A DNA stretch of 64,000 nucleotides from the NCBI GenBank assembly GCA_019422525.1, contig JAHZDE010000002.1:62001-126000 (forward strand), in the 5' to 3' direction. This stretch comes from Clostridiales bacterium (lineage in GTDB: Bacteria > Bacillota > Clostridia > Oscillospirales > Acutalibacteraceae). Both the position numbers and the translations under genes were made by a program. Of the stretch, positions 25,915 to 34,076 are shown in pieces; the stretch's first letter is position 1, and each line of letters begins with the position of its first letter. The notes beneath the pieces were generated by a model. It was not told the DNA's origin and made no database searches. It saw nothing but the letters and a program-made list of their open reading frames with translations.

Positions 25915-27156
25915 TCAGGGTTTCCAGTATTTTTCAATGGTTTCTTTCGCAAGCTGAACATACCGTCTGCCTCGCTCAAAGTCACCATAAATAGTGCCTA
26001 CTTCACGTTGTGCGACTTCCAGTAGGCAACCGCTGGCAGCCTGAGCTACCCCTTTAAAATATTTGCAAATGGCTTCTTCATCTAACGGCCCTCGGTTTGT
26101 CACATATTCTGCCCGAGGTTTGCTATAGTAGACCACTTGACTTCCTCGCAGATACTCCCCTACCTGTGCCTCATTGTTGAAAGGAGAAACGGACAGCTTT
26201 CGAAGATTTTTCCATTTGGAAAGATAATCAGGCCAAATGGCGTCCACCCGTTCACAGCATCCATAGGAAAGAAGACCAAATCGGCGAGCCAGACGGTCCT
26301 GATAGGGAAACACAAATTCTCCAAAAGTGGACGGAGCTACTGCGGTGGTTTCCTGAGACTCCAAAAATCCCCAACATTCGGTGGTATGGGTTACTTTTTC
26401 GGAAGGAAGTTCATGGGTAAAAGCAAAGCTTTCCTGACAAACCGGACTGATACCGTTAGTAGGAAGCAGCAGATTTTCCTGCTCTAAGAAGTCATAGAAT
26501 TTTTCATATACCGTACAAGCCATATCCATAGCTTCATGAATTTTGTCGGGACAGTCATACATGGAGACGTAATAGTTTTCCATCCCCATGAGATATACAA
26601 TAGGAGAAGTCATAGGTCCGGTCAAGCTATCCATAACCATGCGTACCGGTAAAATATCGCCAAATGCTTCCTGCGCCAGGTTTATTTTCTCCTGGGTTTT
26701 CTGCCGGTCTACGCCAAAAGAGCCGCCTTTCAGTTTATCAATCTCGGTTTCCAAATCTTCAATCACCGGGTCAAGATGGTATCCCTGCGCATTTTTTCCC
26801 GAGGCCCGGGTAATTTTAGGAGCAATTCCAAAAGGTGAAACAAAGGTGTCCCAGCGTATATTAAAGGTGGGAGAAATGGGAGTATCATCGTCGAAAAGTT
26901 CCCGACCCACTAGTGTAGCCAGCAAAGTGCTTTCCAGTTCTCGAGCTTTTTCACCCCGGCACCGCATTCTGGGGGTAATAACTTCATGAGGGAAGTTGGA
27001 AAACAATAACCGAACAGTAGGGCTTTCCCGTTTTCCATCAGCCTGTGCTTTCCATTTTTTCAAAATTTCAGCATTTTGGAGGGAATTTGCATACTCCAAT
27101 TGTTTTTGGGCCAGTTCCCGCAGGATTTTTCTGTCTGCTTCATCAATGACAGCCAT
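25915..27156 (-). CDS. UroD-superfamily methyltransferase-like protein (413 aa)
   Basis: The length, TIM-barrel-like organisation and the pattern of the second half ('SGCLLEVAQREVGTIYGD', 'YPDYL', 'NLRKLSVSPF') place it in the uroporphyrinogen-decarboxylase-like superfamily, which includes corrinoid methyltransferases. At the place of the H-x-C zinc motif it reads 'LLSYGCCERVDAIWP' (Cys300, Cys301), unlike the two other UroD-like proteins in this window. True heme-pathway UroD is unlikely: no hem genes are nearby and the length is greater. It is the first gene of a two-gene unit with the alpha-galactosidase. GGGAGG lies 11 bases before the ATG. The substrate is unknown. Confidence 0.75.
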   Translation of the reverse strand: MAVIDEADRKILRELAQKQLEYANSLQNAEILKKWKAQADGKRESPTVRLLFSNFPHEVITPRMRCRGEKARELESTLLATLVGRELFDDDTPISPTFNIRWDTFVSPFGIAPKITRASGKNAQGYHLDPVIEDLETEIDKLKGGSFGVDRQKTQEKINLAQEAFGDILPVRMVMDSLTGPMTSPIVYLMGMENYYVSMYDCPDKIHEAMDMACTVYEKFYDFLEQENLLLPTNGISPVCQESFAFTHELPSEKVTHTTECWGFLESQETTAVAPSTFGEFVFPYQDRLARRFGLLSYGCCERVDAIWPDYLSKWKNLRKLSVSPFNNEAQVGEYLRGSQVVYYSKPRAEYVTNRGPLDEEAICKYFKGVAQAASGCLLEVAQREVGTIYGDFERGRRYVQLAKETIEKYWKP

Positions 27157-27221
27157 TAGCTATGCATCCTCCCTTATCATTGGTGTTTTTCTTCATGCAA
27201 GATAAAATTGTTTTCTATATT

Positions 27222-27244
27222 AAGTTCTTATAAATTCTGAACTT
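27222..27244. promoter_or_regulatory. Operator-like palindrome
   Basis: AAGTTC-11-GAACTT is a perfect 6-bp inverted repeat that abuts the predicted -10 box (27245-27250, minus) on its downstream side, covering the likely transcription start. That is a usual place for a repressor site. The regulator is unknown. Confidence 0.4.
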
Positions 27245-27272
27245 ATGATACCATACTTTATGGGTGAGTAAA
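27245..27272 (-). promoter_or_regulatory. Putative promoter of the UroD-like/alpha-galactosidase unit
   Basis: Minus strand: TTTACT (27267-27272), 16-base spacer, TATCAT (27245-27250). The leader would be about 80 bases. Confidence 0.45.
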
Positions 27273-27379
27273 TAGGAAAAAAGTTGCAAAATACAGACTA
27301 TTTTTCTCATAAATATAATGATTTTGGAAAAATGAAGAGAAAAGAAATCCTAATGAATTGGTTTGAACAGGGCGGAGAA

Positions 27380-27432
27380 AAAACAAAAAACGTCACACTT
27401 TGACTGTAGTAATTAAAGTGTGACGTTTTATT
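27380..27432 (-). terminator. Terminator of the zinc-ribbon gene
   Basis: AAAACGTCACACTTT (27387-27401) and its exact complement (27415-27429) form a 15-bp stem. On the minus strand it is followed by a T-rich run. Confidence 0.75.
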
Positions 27433-27583
27433 ATTTGTGATGGATAAAAAATCAGCAATACCAAAATTATGGCTGCTTAAAAATTTTATTAGCTATATGG
27501 TGTTGAAAAGTATCATATTTAGCACAATCCAGACAACGCTCGATAATAATCGGTATTGTTAGCTGCTAAAATCTGACCCAACA

Positions 27584-27967
27584 TTAGAATCCACCAGCAA
27601 GCGCAAACCCTATAGCAAACCAGATAACTCCCGCCACAATCGCGGTAATCAACACGTTTTTTCCAACTGAGTCTTCTTTGCGGGCCAGGTAAATCAGTCC
27701 TAAAATAATACCGATCAGAGGCAGCAAAACGGCAACGACATACATCCAAAAGTTAGAGCCTGTGCCGGAATCATAGGTCAAATCTTTGGTGTACATGGTG
27801 AGAGGTACGTGACAGTCCTCACATGTGTCCGCCCGATCCGAATAAATCTTTTTACATTTGGGGCAGATTTTCTGATAGGAGGATACGGGTCCAATCACTG
27901 CACCGCACTGATAGCAGCTGGTGTTATTGTCTCCGTTCAGTTCTCCGCATTTGGGACATTTTCTCAT
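27584..27967 (-). CDS. Small zinc-ribbon membrane protein
   Basis: The 127-residue protein begins with two zinc ribbons: 'RKCPKCGELNGDNNTSCYQCG' holds the first CX2C...CX2C, and 'CPKCKKIYSDRADTCEDC' the second. Two transmembrane helices follow ('WMYVVAVLLPLIGIILGLIYLA' and 'NVLITAIVAGVIWFAIGFALA'). ATG at 27967 is chosen because AGGAGGT precedes it. Such zinc-ribbon plus double-helix proteins are common but uncharacterised in Firmicutes. It lies just downstream of nspC on the same strand with a gap of about 56 bases, and might be the last gene of the polyamine operon or separate. Confidence 0.8.
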   Translation of the reverse strand: MRKCPKCGELNGDNNTSCYQCGAVIGPVSSYQKICPKCKKIYSDRADTCEDCHVPLTMYTKDLTYDSGTGSNFWMYVVAVLLPLIGIILGLIYLARKEDSVGKNVLITAIVAGVIWFAIGFALAGGF

Positions 27968-28023
27968 AATGGCACCTCCTGACAAATTTCGTTATTCTTC
28001 TCGTCTGTACGAGCCGATATTTT

Positions 28024-29160
28024 TTATGACAACCGGCAGCGGAAATCCTCATAGCCAAAGGACTTCACTACCCGGAAATTCCCCTGGGTGTCCCGGCGCA
28101 CAATGGCCGGCAGAGGCATTCCGTTAAAGGTGTTGTTCTTCACCATAGTATACAGCGCCATGTCCTCAAACACCACATAGTCCCCTTCTTTCAGAGGCGT
28201 GTCAAAGGAATAATCCCCGATGACGTCCCCCGCCAAACAGGTAGGCCCGGCAAAGCGGTAGGTGTAGGCTTTTTCGTTTGGCTCTCCGCTGTCCTTCACC
28301 GGCGGACGGTATGGCATTTCCAACACGTCCGGCATATGGCAGGCGGCGGAGGTGTCCAGTATCGCAATGTCAATGCCGTTGTGGACGATCTCCAGCACCT
28401 GAGACACCAGGAAGCCCGCTCGCAGCACCACGGCTTCGCCGGGTTCCAGATAGACTTCCACTCCATAGGTCTCCCGCAGGTGCTTCACCAGGCGAATGAG
28501 CCGCTCCCGGTCGTAATCGGGCCGGGTGATGTGGTGGCCCCCGCCCAGATTCAGCCATTTTAGACCGTGGAGATACTGCCCGAACTTTTCTTCAAAGGCA
28601 GTGAGGGTAGTTTCCAAATCGTCAGAGTTCTGCTCACACAGGGTATGCAGATGCAGTCCATCCAGCATGGACAGGATGCTTTCGTCAAAATTGGCTTTGG
28701 TGGTGCCCAGCCGGGAGCCGGGGGCGCAGGGGTCATAGATGGCGTGGCCTTCCTGGGTGGAGCACTCGGGATTGATGCGCAGGCCGATGGATTTCCCCGC
28801 AGCCTTTGCCTTTGCACCGAACTTTTTCACCTGTAAGGGGGAGTTAAAGACAATATCATCGGCATAGCGGAGAAGCTCGTCGAACTCCTCCGGCCGGTAG
28901 GCGGGGGAAAACACATGGGTCTCCCCGCCGAATTCCTCATGCCCCAGCCGGGCTTCATACAGGCCGCTGGCGGTGGTGCCCGCCAGATATTGCTTCAAAA
29001 GGGGATAGGTGTCGAACATGGAAAAGGCCTTTTGTGCCAGCAGAATTTTGCATCCCGCCTTTTCCGACACGTTCTTTAGAATTTCCAGATTGTGAATCAA
29101 CAGGCTGTCGTCCACCAAATAATAGGGGGTGTGTAGCCCGGGAGAAACAAACCGCTCCAT
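28024..29160 (-). CDS. nspC: Carboxynorspermidine/carboxyspermidine decarboxylase
   Basis: This fold-type III PLP enzyme decarboxylates carboxyspermidine to spermidine (or carboxynorspermidine to norspermidine). The PLP lysine is in 'LLAQKAFSMF' (Lys44), and 'WLNLGGGHHI' holds the phosphate-binding glycines. Further family phrases are 'TPYYLVDDSLL', 'GLRINPECSTQEGHAIYDPC' and 'CLAGDVIGDY'. The 378-residue length fits. The ATG is one base past the stop of the dehydrogenase gene, so the pair is tightly coupled. Bases are GC-richer than in most of the window. Confidence 0.95.
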   Translation of the reverse strand: MERFVSPGLHTPYYLVDDSLLIHNLEILKNVSEKAGCKILLAQKAFSMFDTYPLLKQYLAGTTASGLYEARLGHEEFGGETHVFSPAYRPEEFDELLRYADDIVFNSPLQVKKFGAKAKAAGKSIGLRINPECSTQEGHAIYDPCAPGSRLGTTKANFDESILSMLDGLHLHTLCEQNSDDLETTLTAFEEKFGQYLHGLKWLNLGGGHHITRPDYDRERLIRLVKHLRETYGVEVYLEPGEAVVLRAGFLVSQVLEIVHNGIDIAILDTSAACHMPDVLEMPYRPPVKDSGEPNEKAYTYRFAGPTCLAGDVIGDYSFDTPLKEGDYVVFEDMALYTMVKNNTFNGMPLPAIVRRDTQGNFRVVKSFGYEDFRCRLS

Positions 29161-29161
29161 C

Positions 29162-30364
29162 TTAGTCCACCAGCACCGGGTTGAAGGACTCCTTCCACGG
29201 CAGGCCCCACTTGTTCAGAGCGTCCATGAAGGGATCGGGATCGAACTCCTCCATGTTGTAAACGCCGGGTTTCTGCCAGGTACCGTTCATCACCAGCATG
29301 GCGCCGATCATAGCCGGTACGCCGGTAGTGTAGGAAACGGCTTGGGAGCCCACTTCCTTGTAGCATTCCTGATGGTCGCAGATGTTATACAGGTAATAGG
29401 TCTTGTCCTTGCCGTCCTTCTTGCCGCGGAAAATGCAGCCGATGTTGGTCTTGCCTACGGTGCGGGGGCCAAGGGAAGCCGGGTCGGGCAGCACAGCCTT
29501 GAGGAACTGCAGGGGAACGATCTCTTTTCCCTCGTACATAATGGGCTCAATGGAGGTCATGCCCACATCTTCCAGGCACTTCAAGTGGGTGAGGTAGCTC
29601 TGGCCAAAGGTCATAAAGAAGCGGATTCTCTTAATGCCGGGGATATTCAAAGCCAGAGACTCAATTTCCTCGTGGTGGAGCAGGTACATATCCTTTTTGC
29701 CTACGCCCTCAAAGTCATACTCGCGCTTGATTTCCATGGGCTCAGTCTCCACCCAGTGGCCGTCCTCCCAGTAGGAGCCCTTGGCGGACACTTCACGGAT
29801 GTTGATTTCCGGGTTGAAGTTGGTGGCGAAGGGGTAGCCGTGGTCGCCGCCGTTGCAGTCCAGAATGTCGATGTAGTTGATCTCGTCAAACTGGTGCTTG
29901 AGGGCATAGGCGGAGAACACGCTGGTCACGCCGGGGTCAAAGCCGCTGCCCAGCAGGGCGGTGATGCCAGCCTCCTTAAAGCGATCGCGGTAGGCCCACT
30001 GCCACTTGTATTCAAACTTGGCGGTATCCTCGGGCTCATAGTTGGCGGTATCGATGTAGTGGGTCTTGGTAGCCAGACAGGCGTCCATAATGGTCAGATC
30101 CTGATAGGGCAGAGCCAGATTCAGCACTACATCGGGCTTAAACTCGTTAATCAAAGCGATGAGCTCGTCCACGTTGTCAGCGTCCACCTTGGCAGTGCTG
30201 ATCTTGGTCTTGGTGGTGCCTTCCAGCTTCTCTTTCAGCGCGTCGCACTTGGACTTGGTGCGGCTGGCAATGCAGATCTCCTCAAACACTTCGCTGTTCT
30301 GGCAGCACTTGTGGATGGCAACGGAAGCCACGCCGCCGCAGCCGATAATCAATGCTTTTCCCAT
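29162..30364 (-). CDS. Carboxynorspermidine/carboxyspermidine dehydrogenase
   Basis: The enzyme condenses a diamine (putrescine or diaminopropane) with L-aspartate semialdehyde and reduces the imine with NADPH. It belongs to the saccharopine-dehydrogenase-like (Lys1) family. The Rossmann start is 'KALIIGCGGVASVAIHKC', followed by 'IDTANYEPED', 'LGSGFDPGVTSVFSAYA' and 'GKTNIGCIFRG'. ATG at 30364 is chosen because AGGAGG is nine bases upstream; an earlier frame extension has no ribosome site. 400 residues is the family length. The next gene is nspC, its pathway partner. Confidence 0.95.
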   Translation of the reverse strand: MGKALIIGCGGVASVAIHKCCQNSEVFEEICIASRTKSKCDALKEKLEGTTKTKISTAKVDADNVDELIALINEFKPDVVLNLALPYQDLTIMDACLATKTHYIDTANYEPEDTAKFEYKWQWAYRDRFKEAGITALLGSGFDPGVTSVFSAYALKHQFDEINYIDILDCNGGDHGYPFATNFNPEINIREVSAKGSYWEDGHWVETEPMEIKREYDFEGVGKKDMYLLHHEEIESLALNIPGIKRIRFFMTFGQSYLTHLKCLEDVGMTSIEPIMYEGKEIVPLQFLKAVLPDPASLGPRTVGKTNIGCIFRGKKDGKDKTYYLYNICDHQECYKEVGSQAVSYTTGVPAMIGAMLVMNGTWQKPGVYNMEEFDPDPFMDALNKWGLPWKESFNPVLVD

Positions 30365-30525
30365 AGTAATCATCCTCCTGTTTACTGGTGGTTTTAATAT
30401 CATTATTTGAAAATAGAAAACGCGTATACACCCCAGGCTGTTTGGGTTGTGTCCATTTTAAAAGCCCAATCCTCGTCAGCCCTCGCGCTGCCTTTGGAAA
30501 CCGTAGGCGCTCCGCGTGAATTTCT

Positions 30526-31380
30526 TCAGCTTTCCAAAGCCAGCAGCATTTCCCGCAGAATTTTACACGCCGCCATGGCAGAAATCCCGCTGGGGTCGTA
30601 GTGGGGGCTCAACTCGTTGATATCGCAGGCCACCACGTTGGCCTTCTGACACACTAGTGTGGCAGCTTTCCGCAGCTGGTCAAAGGTCACGCCGCCGGGC
30701 TCCGGCGTACCGGTTCCCGGGAACACAGACGGGTCCATGACATCCAGATCAACGGTGAAATACACCGGCACATTTCCCAGCTTGTCCAGGGTTTCTTCCA
30801 ACCCTTCGAAATCGAACTTCCGGGTGGTCACATGGTCTTTTCCAAAAACAAATTCCTCCCGGTCGCCGGAACGGATGCCAAACTGGAAGATCTTCCCGTC
30901 GCCGATAATGTCCCAGCACCGGCGAATGACGCAGGCATGGGACAGCTTTACGTCCAGATAATCCTCTCGCAGGTCGGCGTGGGCGTCAAAGTGAACGATA
31001 TGGATATCCGGATATTTTTCTGCCGCGGCCCGGAAGGCTCCCAGCGTTACCAGATGTTCGCCGCCCAGCATAAAGGGCCGCTTGCCGTCTGCCAGAATGG
31101 TTCTGGCCCGCTCCTCGATGGCTTCCAACGCCAGCTGGCTGCTGCCGATACACAGCTCAATATCGCCGCTGTCGAAAAAGGCATAATCGGTCATGTCCTT
31201 GTCCTGATAGGGGCTGTAGGTTTCCATGCCGAAGGACTCGTGACGGATAGCGCTACTGCCGAAGCGGGTGCCGGGGCGGTAGGAAGTGGTGGAATCAAAG
31301 GGCGCGCCAAACAGGACGGTAGTCGCGTCCTCGTATTCCGCATCGCATCCCAGAATGGTCTCAATATTTTTATTCAACAT
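30526..31380 (-). CDS. speB: Agmatinase / ureohydrolase SpeB
   Basis: SpeB hydrolyses agmatine to putrescine and urea with two Mn ions. Metal ligands are visible in 'GGEHLVTLG', 'VHFDAHADLREDY' and 'TVDLDVMDPSVFPG', which is the full ureohydrolase set. 284 residues is standard. The ATG overlaps the end of speE by 11 bases. Because two aminopropyl-adding systems share the operon, it could also act on aminopropylagmatine or a carboxylated form; sequence alone cannot tell. A 120-160 base gap to the next gene contains no clear promoter. Confidence 0.94.
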   Translation of the reverse strand: MLNKNIETILGCDAEYEDATTVLFGAPFDSTTSYRPGTRFGSSAIRHESFGMETYSPYQDKDMTDYAFFDSGDIELCIGSSQLALEAIEERARTILADGKRPFMLGGEHLVTLGAFRAAAEKYPDIHIVHFDAHADLREDYLDVKLSHACVIRRCWDIIGDGKIFQFGIRSGDREEFVFGKDHVTTRKFDFEGLEETLDKLGNVPVYFTVDLDVMDPSVFPGTGTPEPGGVTFDQLRKAATLVCQKANVVACDINELSPHYDPSGISAMAACKILREMLLALES

Positions 31381-32221
31381 CAGATAACAGCTCCTCTACA
31401 TAGCGGGGAAGATAGAACGCGCCTTTGTGCAGGGTAGTGGTGTAATAGCGGCAGCCAAGGCCGCGCATATTCCACCGGGTCTCGTCCAAATCCCGCAGGG
31501 GATGATATTTTTTAGAAGCAAAACCGAACAGCCAGTGTCCGGAGGGGTAGGTAGGGATATGAGCCTGATAGACCTTGTGGATGGGGAAGGAAGCGGCAAT
31601 ATTCTTGTGAGCCCGCTGGCAGGCGTGAGCATCGTCGTCATAGAAGGGGCTTTCGTGCTGGTTCACCATGATGCCGTCCTCTTTCAGGGCCTTGAAGCAG
31701 TTGCCGTAAAACTCCCGGGTAAACAGTCCTTCACCGGGGCCAAAGGGGTCGGTGGAATCCACAATAATCAGGTCGTATTCGTTTTCACAGAAACGAATGA
31801 ACTTCAGACCGTCCTCATAGTGGATGTTCAGCCGAGGGTCGTCCAAGCAGCAGGCGGTTTGTGGGAGATACTTTTTGCACACCTCCACCACCAGCGGGTC
31901 GATCTCCACCATGTCGATGGTCTCGATTTCGGGATACCGGGCCAGTTCCCGCACTACACCGCCGTCACCGGCACCGATGACCAGCACCTTTTTCACATTG
32001 GGATGCACAGCCATGGGAATGTGGGTAATCATTTCGTGGTAGATGAACTCATCTTTTTCCGTGAGCATCATATAGCCGTCCAAAGTGAGGAAGCGGCCAA
32101 ATTCCGGTGATTCAAACACATCAATGCGCTGAAATTCACTTTTGCCGCTATACAGCTGACGGTCTACCCGGATGGAGAGCTTCACATTGGGGGTCTGGGC
32201 TTCCGAGAACCAGAAATTCAC
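31370..32221 (-). CDS. speE: Spermidine synthase SpeE
   Basis: SpeE transfers the aminopropyl group of decarboxylated S-adenosylmethionine to putrescine (or another amine). 'FWFSEAQTPNVKLSIRV' opens the protein. The dcSAM site 'VLVIGAGDGGVVREL' and 'LIIVDSTDPFGPGEGLF' are intact. The GTG at 32221 is preferred because AAAGGA lies nine bases before it; a TTG three codons earlier has none. 283 residues is typical. The gene overlaps speB downstream. Confidence 0.95.
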   Translation of the reverse strand: MNFWFSEAQTPNVKLSIRVDRQLYSGKSEFQRIDVFESPEFGRFLTLDGYMMLTEKDEFIYHEMITHIPMAVHPNVKKVLVIGAGDGGVVRELARYPEIETIDMVEIDPLVVEVCKKYLPQTACCLDDPRLNIHYEDGLKFIRFCENEYDLIIVDSTDPFGPGEGLFTREFYGNCFKALKEDGIMVNQHESPFYDDDAHACQRAHKNIAASFPIHKVYQAHIPTYPSGHWLFGFASKKYHPLRDLDETRWNMRGLGCRYYTTTLHKGAFYLPRYVEELLSDVE

Positions 32222-32239
32222 AAGTATCAATCCTTTCTA

Positions 32240-32563
32240 TCACAAAATCCGCCGGATGCCGTCATATAGCATGATGGCCAGAAGGATAAAGTTAATAAAG
32301 TCAAAATCGCTTGTCTTTACTGCATCTATCCGTTTCCGGTTTCGTGGGGAAATCACCTCTGCCTTGGCCAGTGTGATATAAACCAGAATCAAAATCATAG
32401 CGCTAAATACAACAGCCAGCAAAAGCATGAATAGCCACTGAAACCAGAGGATGTTTTTGAAATCGGAAAGAGAAAATCCAGAGAAAAACAGCCACGTCAG
32501 ATAGATATATCCGATGAAATAGACAAGACGCAAATGTGCTTTGGGGAAGGGGAACTTTTTCAT
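32240..32563 (-). CDS. Small membrane protein inside the polyamine operon, unknown
   Basis: Not recognised. The 107-residue protein has two clear transmembrane helices ('LRLVYFIGYIYLTWLFFSGF' and 'LFMLLLAVVFSAMILILVYI') and a hydrophobic C-terminal segment ('FINFILLAIMLYDGIRRIL'), with a basic loop 'SPRNRKR' between. It is preceded by AAAGGGG nine bases before the ATG. It sits 39 bases after speA and 18 before speE on the same strand, so it is co-transcribed. Its AT-richer codons differ from the GC-rich enzymes on both sides. A role in polyamine movement or sensing is possible but only from location. Confidence 0.7.
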   Translation of the reverse strand: MKKFPFPKAHLRLVYFIGYIYLTWLFFSGFSLSDFKNILWFQWLFMLLLAVVFSAMILILVYITLAKAEVISPRNRKRIDAVKTSDFDFINFILLAIMLYDGIRRIL

Positions 32564-32602
32564 CAATAGGGCCCCTTTCAGATGGAGGTTTTCTGAGGTT
32601 TA

Positions 32603-34063
32603 TTACACCCCGTTCATGCCGCGGATCACGTTCAGCCGTTCAATACCCGGGTCTTCGGGACCTGTCATGGAGCAGCCCTTTTCCTTGGCGTATTCGATGT
32701 AATCCAGTATTTCCTCGGTAATTTCCTCGCCGGGGGAAAGAATGGGGATTCCGGGTGGGTAGCACATGACAAACTCACTGCAAATACGCCCGCAGGTGCG
32801 GCGCAGGGGCAGCGATTCCTTATCCGCATAAAACGCCGCCTGGGGCGATACCGCCACAATGGGCTCAATGTATTCCTGTACCATTAAATCGTTTTTGGGG
32901 CCGCTGTACCGCCGGCGAATTTCCGCCATGGCGCTCACTAGCCGCTCCACCTCCCGCTGACGGTCGCCAATGGAGAGGTAGGCCAAGATATTGCCCAAGT
33001 CGCCAAACTCGATCTGAATATCGTACTCGTCTCGGAGCAGGTCATAAACCTCAATTCCCGCCAGACCAATATCCAGCGTATTCACCGACAGCTTGGTCAC
33101 GTCAAAATCATAAATGCTGTCCCCGTTAATCAATTCCCGAGAATAAGCGTAATAGCCGCCAATGCGGTTGATCTCCGAACGGGCGTATTCCGCCAGCTTC
33201 ACCACGCCGGCAAAGGCTTCTTTGCCACGCAGCGCCAGGTTCCGGCGGGAAATATCCAGACTGGAAAGAAGCAGATAGGAGGCGCTGGTGGTCTGGGTCA
33301 GGTTGATGATCTGCCGCACGTGGCCTTCCTGCATGGCGGGACCGGTGAGAAGCAAAGAACTTTGGGTCAGGCTGCCGCCGGACTTGTGCATGGATACCGC
33401 CGCCATATCTGCCCCCGCCGCCATAGCGGAAACAGGCAAATTTTCGCCAAAATAGAAGTGGGTGCCGTGGGCCTCGTCTGCCAAGCACAGCATGCCGTAT
33501 TGATGGGCCAATTTGACGATGGCCCGCAGGTCGGAACAGATGCCGTAATAGGTGGGATTATTCACCAGCACCGCTTTGGCGTCCGGGTTTTTGCGGATGG
33601 CCATTTCCACGTCCTTGACGCTCATGCCAAGAGGAATCCCCAGTCGGTCGTCGCAGGCCGGGTTCACATACACCGGCACCGCGCCGCACAGCACCATGGC
33701 TCCCATGACGCTACGGTGGACATTTCGGGGAAGAATGATCTTTTCTCCCCGCTTGGCCACGGACAAAATCATACTCTGCACAGCGGAGGTGGTTCCCCCC
33801 ACCATTAAAAAGGCGTGAGCTGCCCCGAAGGCCTCGGCTGCCAGTTCCTCCGCTTCCCGGATTACGGAAATAGGGTGGCACAGGTTGTCGAGGGGCTTCA
33901 TGGAGTTCACGTCCATACGCATACAAGTTTCGCCCAAAAGAGCTGTCAGCTCCGGATTGCCCCGGCCTCGCTTATGGCCGGGCACGTCAAAGGGGACGAC
34001 CCTCATTTTCTGAAATTTTTCCAGCGCCTCATAAATAGGCGCCCGCTCCTGAGAAAGCGGCAT
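32603..34063 (-). CDS. speA: Arginine decarboxylase (Orn/Lys/Arg decarboxylase class I fold)
   Basis: The protein (486 aa) matches the short SpeA type of Firmicutes, which converts arginine to agmatine. The PLP lysine is Lys227 in 'SMHKSGGSLTQSS', and Asp196 in 'CLADEAHGTH' contacts the PLP ring nitrogen. 'FDVPGHKRGRG' opens the domain. The ATG at 34063 follows GAGGGGGA by eight bases; the frame extends 15 codons further without a ribosome site. Lysine or ornithine as substrate cannot be excluded by eye, but the agmatinase in the same operon favours arginine. Confidence 0.92.
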   Translation of the reverse strand: MPLSQERAPIYEALEKFQKMRVVPFDVPGHKRGRGNPELTALLGETCMRMDVNSMKPLDNLCHPISVIREAEELAAEAFGAAHAFLMVGGTTSAVQSMILSVAKRGEKIILPRNVHRSVMGAMVLCGAVPVYVNPACDDRLGIPLGMSVKDVEMAIRKNPDAKAVLVNNPTYYGICSDLRAIVKLAHQYGMLCLADEAHGTHFYFGENLPVSAMAAGADMAAVSMHKSGGSLTQSSLLLTGPAMQEGHVRQIINLTQTTSASYLLLSSLDISRRNLALRGKEAFAGVVKLAEYARSEINRIGGYYAYSRELINGDSIYDFDVTKLSVNTLDIGLAGIEVYDLLRDEYDIQIEFGDLGNILAYLSIGDRQREVERLVSAMAEIRRRYSGPKNDLMVQEYIEPIVAVSPQAAFYADKESLPLRRTCGRICSEFVMCYPPGIPILSPGEEITEEILDYIEYAKEKGCSMTGPEDPGIERLNVIRGMNGV

Positions 34064-34076
34064 ATTCCATTCCCCC

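Larger units (their letters stand above)
27157..27583. other. Intergenic region, 427 bases
   Basis: It holds the putative promoter and palindrome of the UroD-like gene, and a perfect 15-bp inverted repeat acting as terminator for the zinc-ribbon gene. I see no coding sequence in the remainder, which is AT-rich. Confidence 0.6.

Noticed and set aside
25915..27156. Heme-pathway uroporphyrinogen decarboxylase (HemE)
   Set aside because: Longer than HemE, pairs with a sugar hydrolase, and no other heme genes are in the window.
29129..30397. A 422-codon open frame antisense to the carboxynorspermidine dehydrogenase gene
   Set aside because: Low-complexity Val/Gly/Leu-rich product produced by the GC-rich codons of the real gene.
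30492..30539. A 9-bp inverted repeat (CTTTGGAAA/TTTCCAAAG) at the end of speB as an operon terminator
   Set aside because: On the minus strand it overlaps the speB end region with no T-run, and downstream genes belong to the same pathway.
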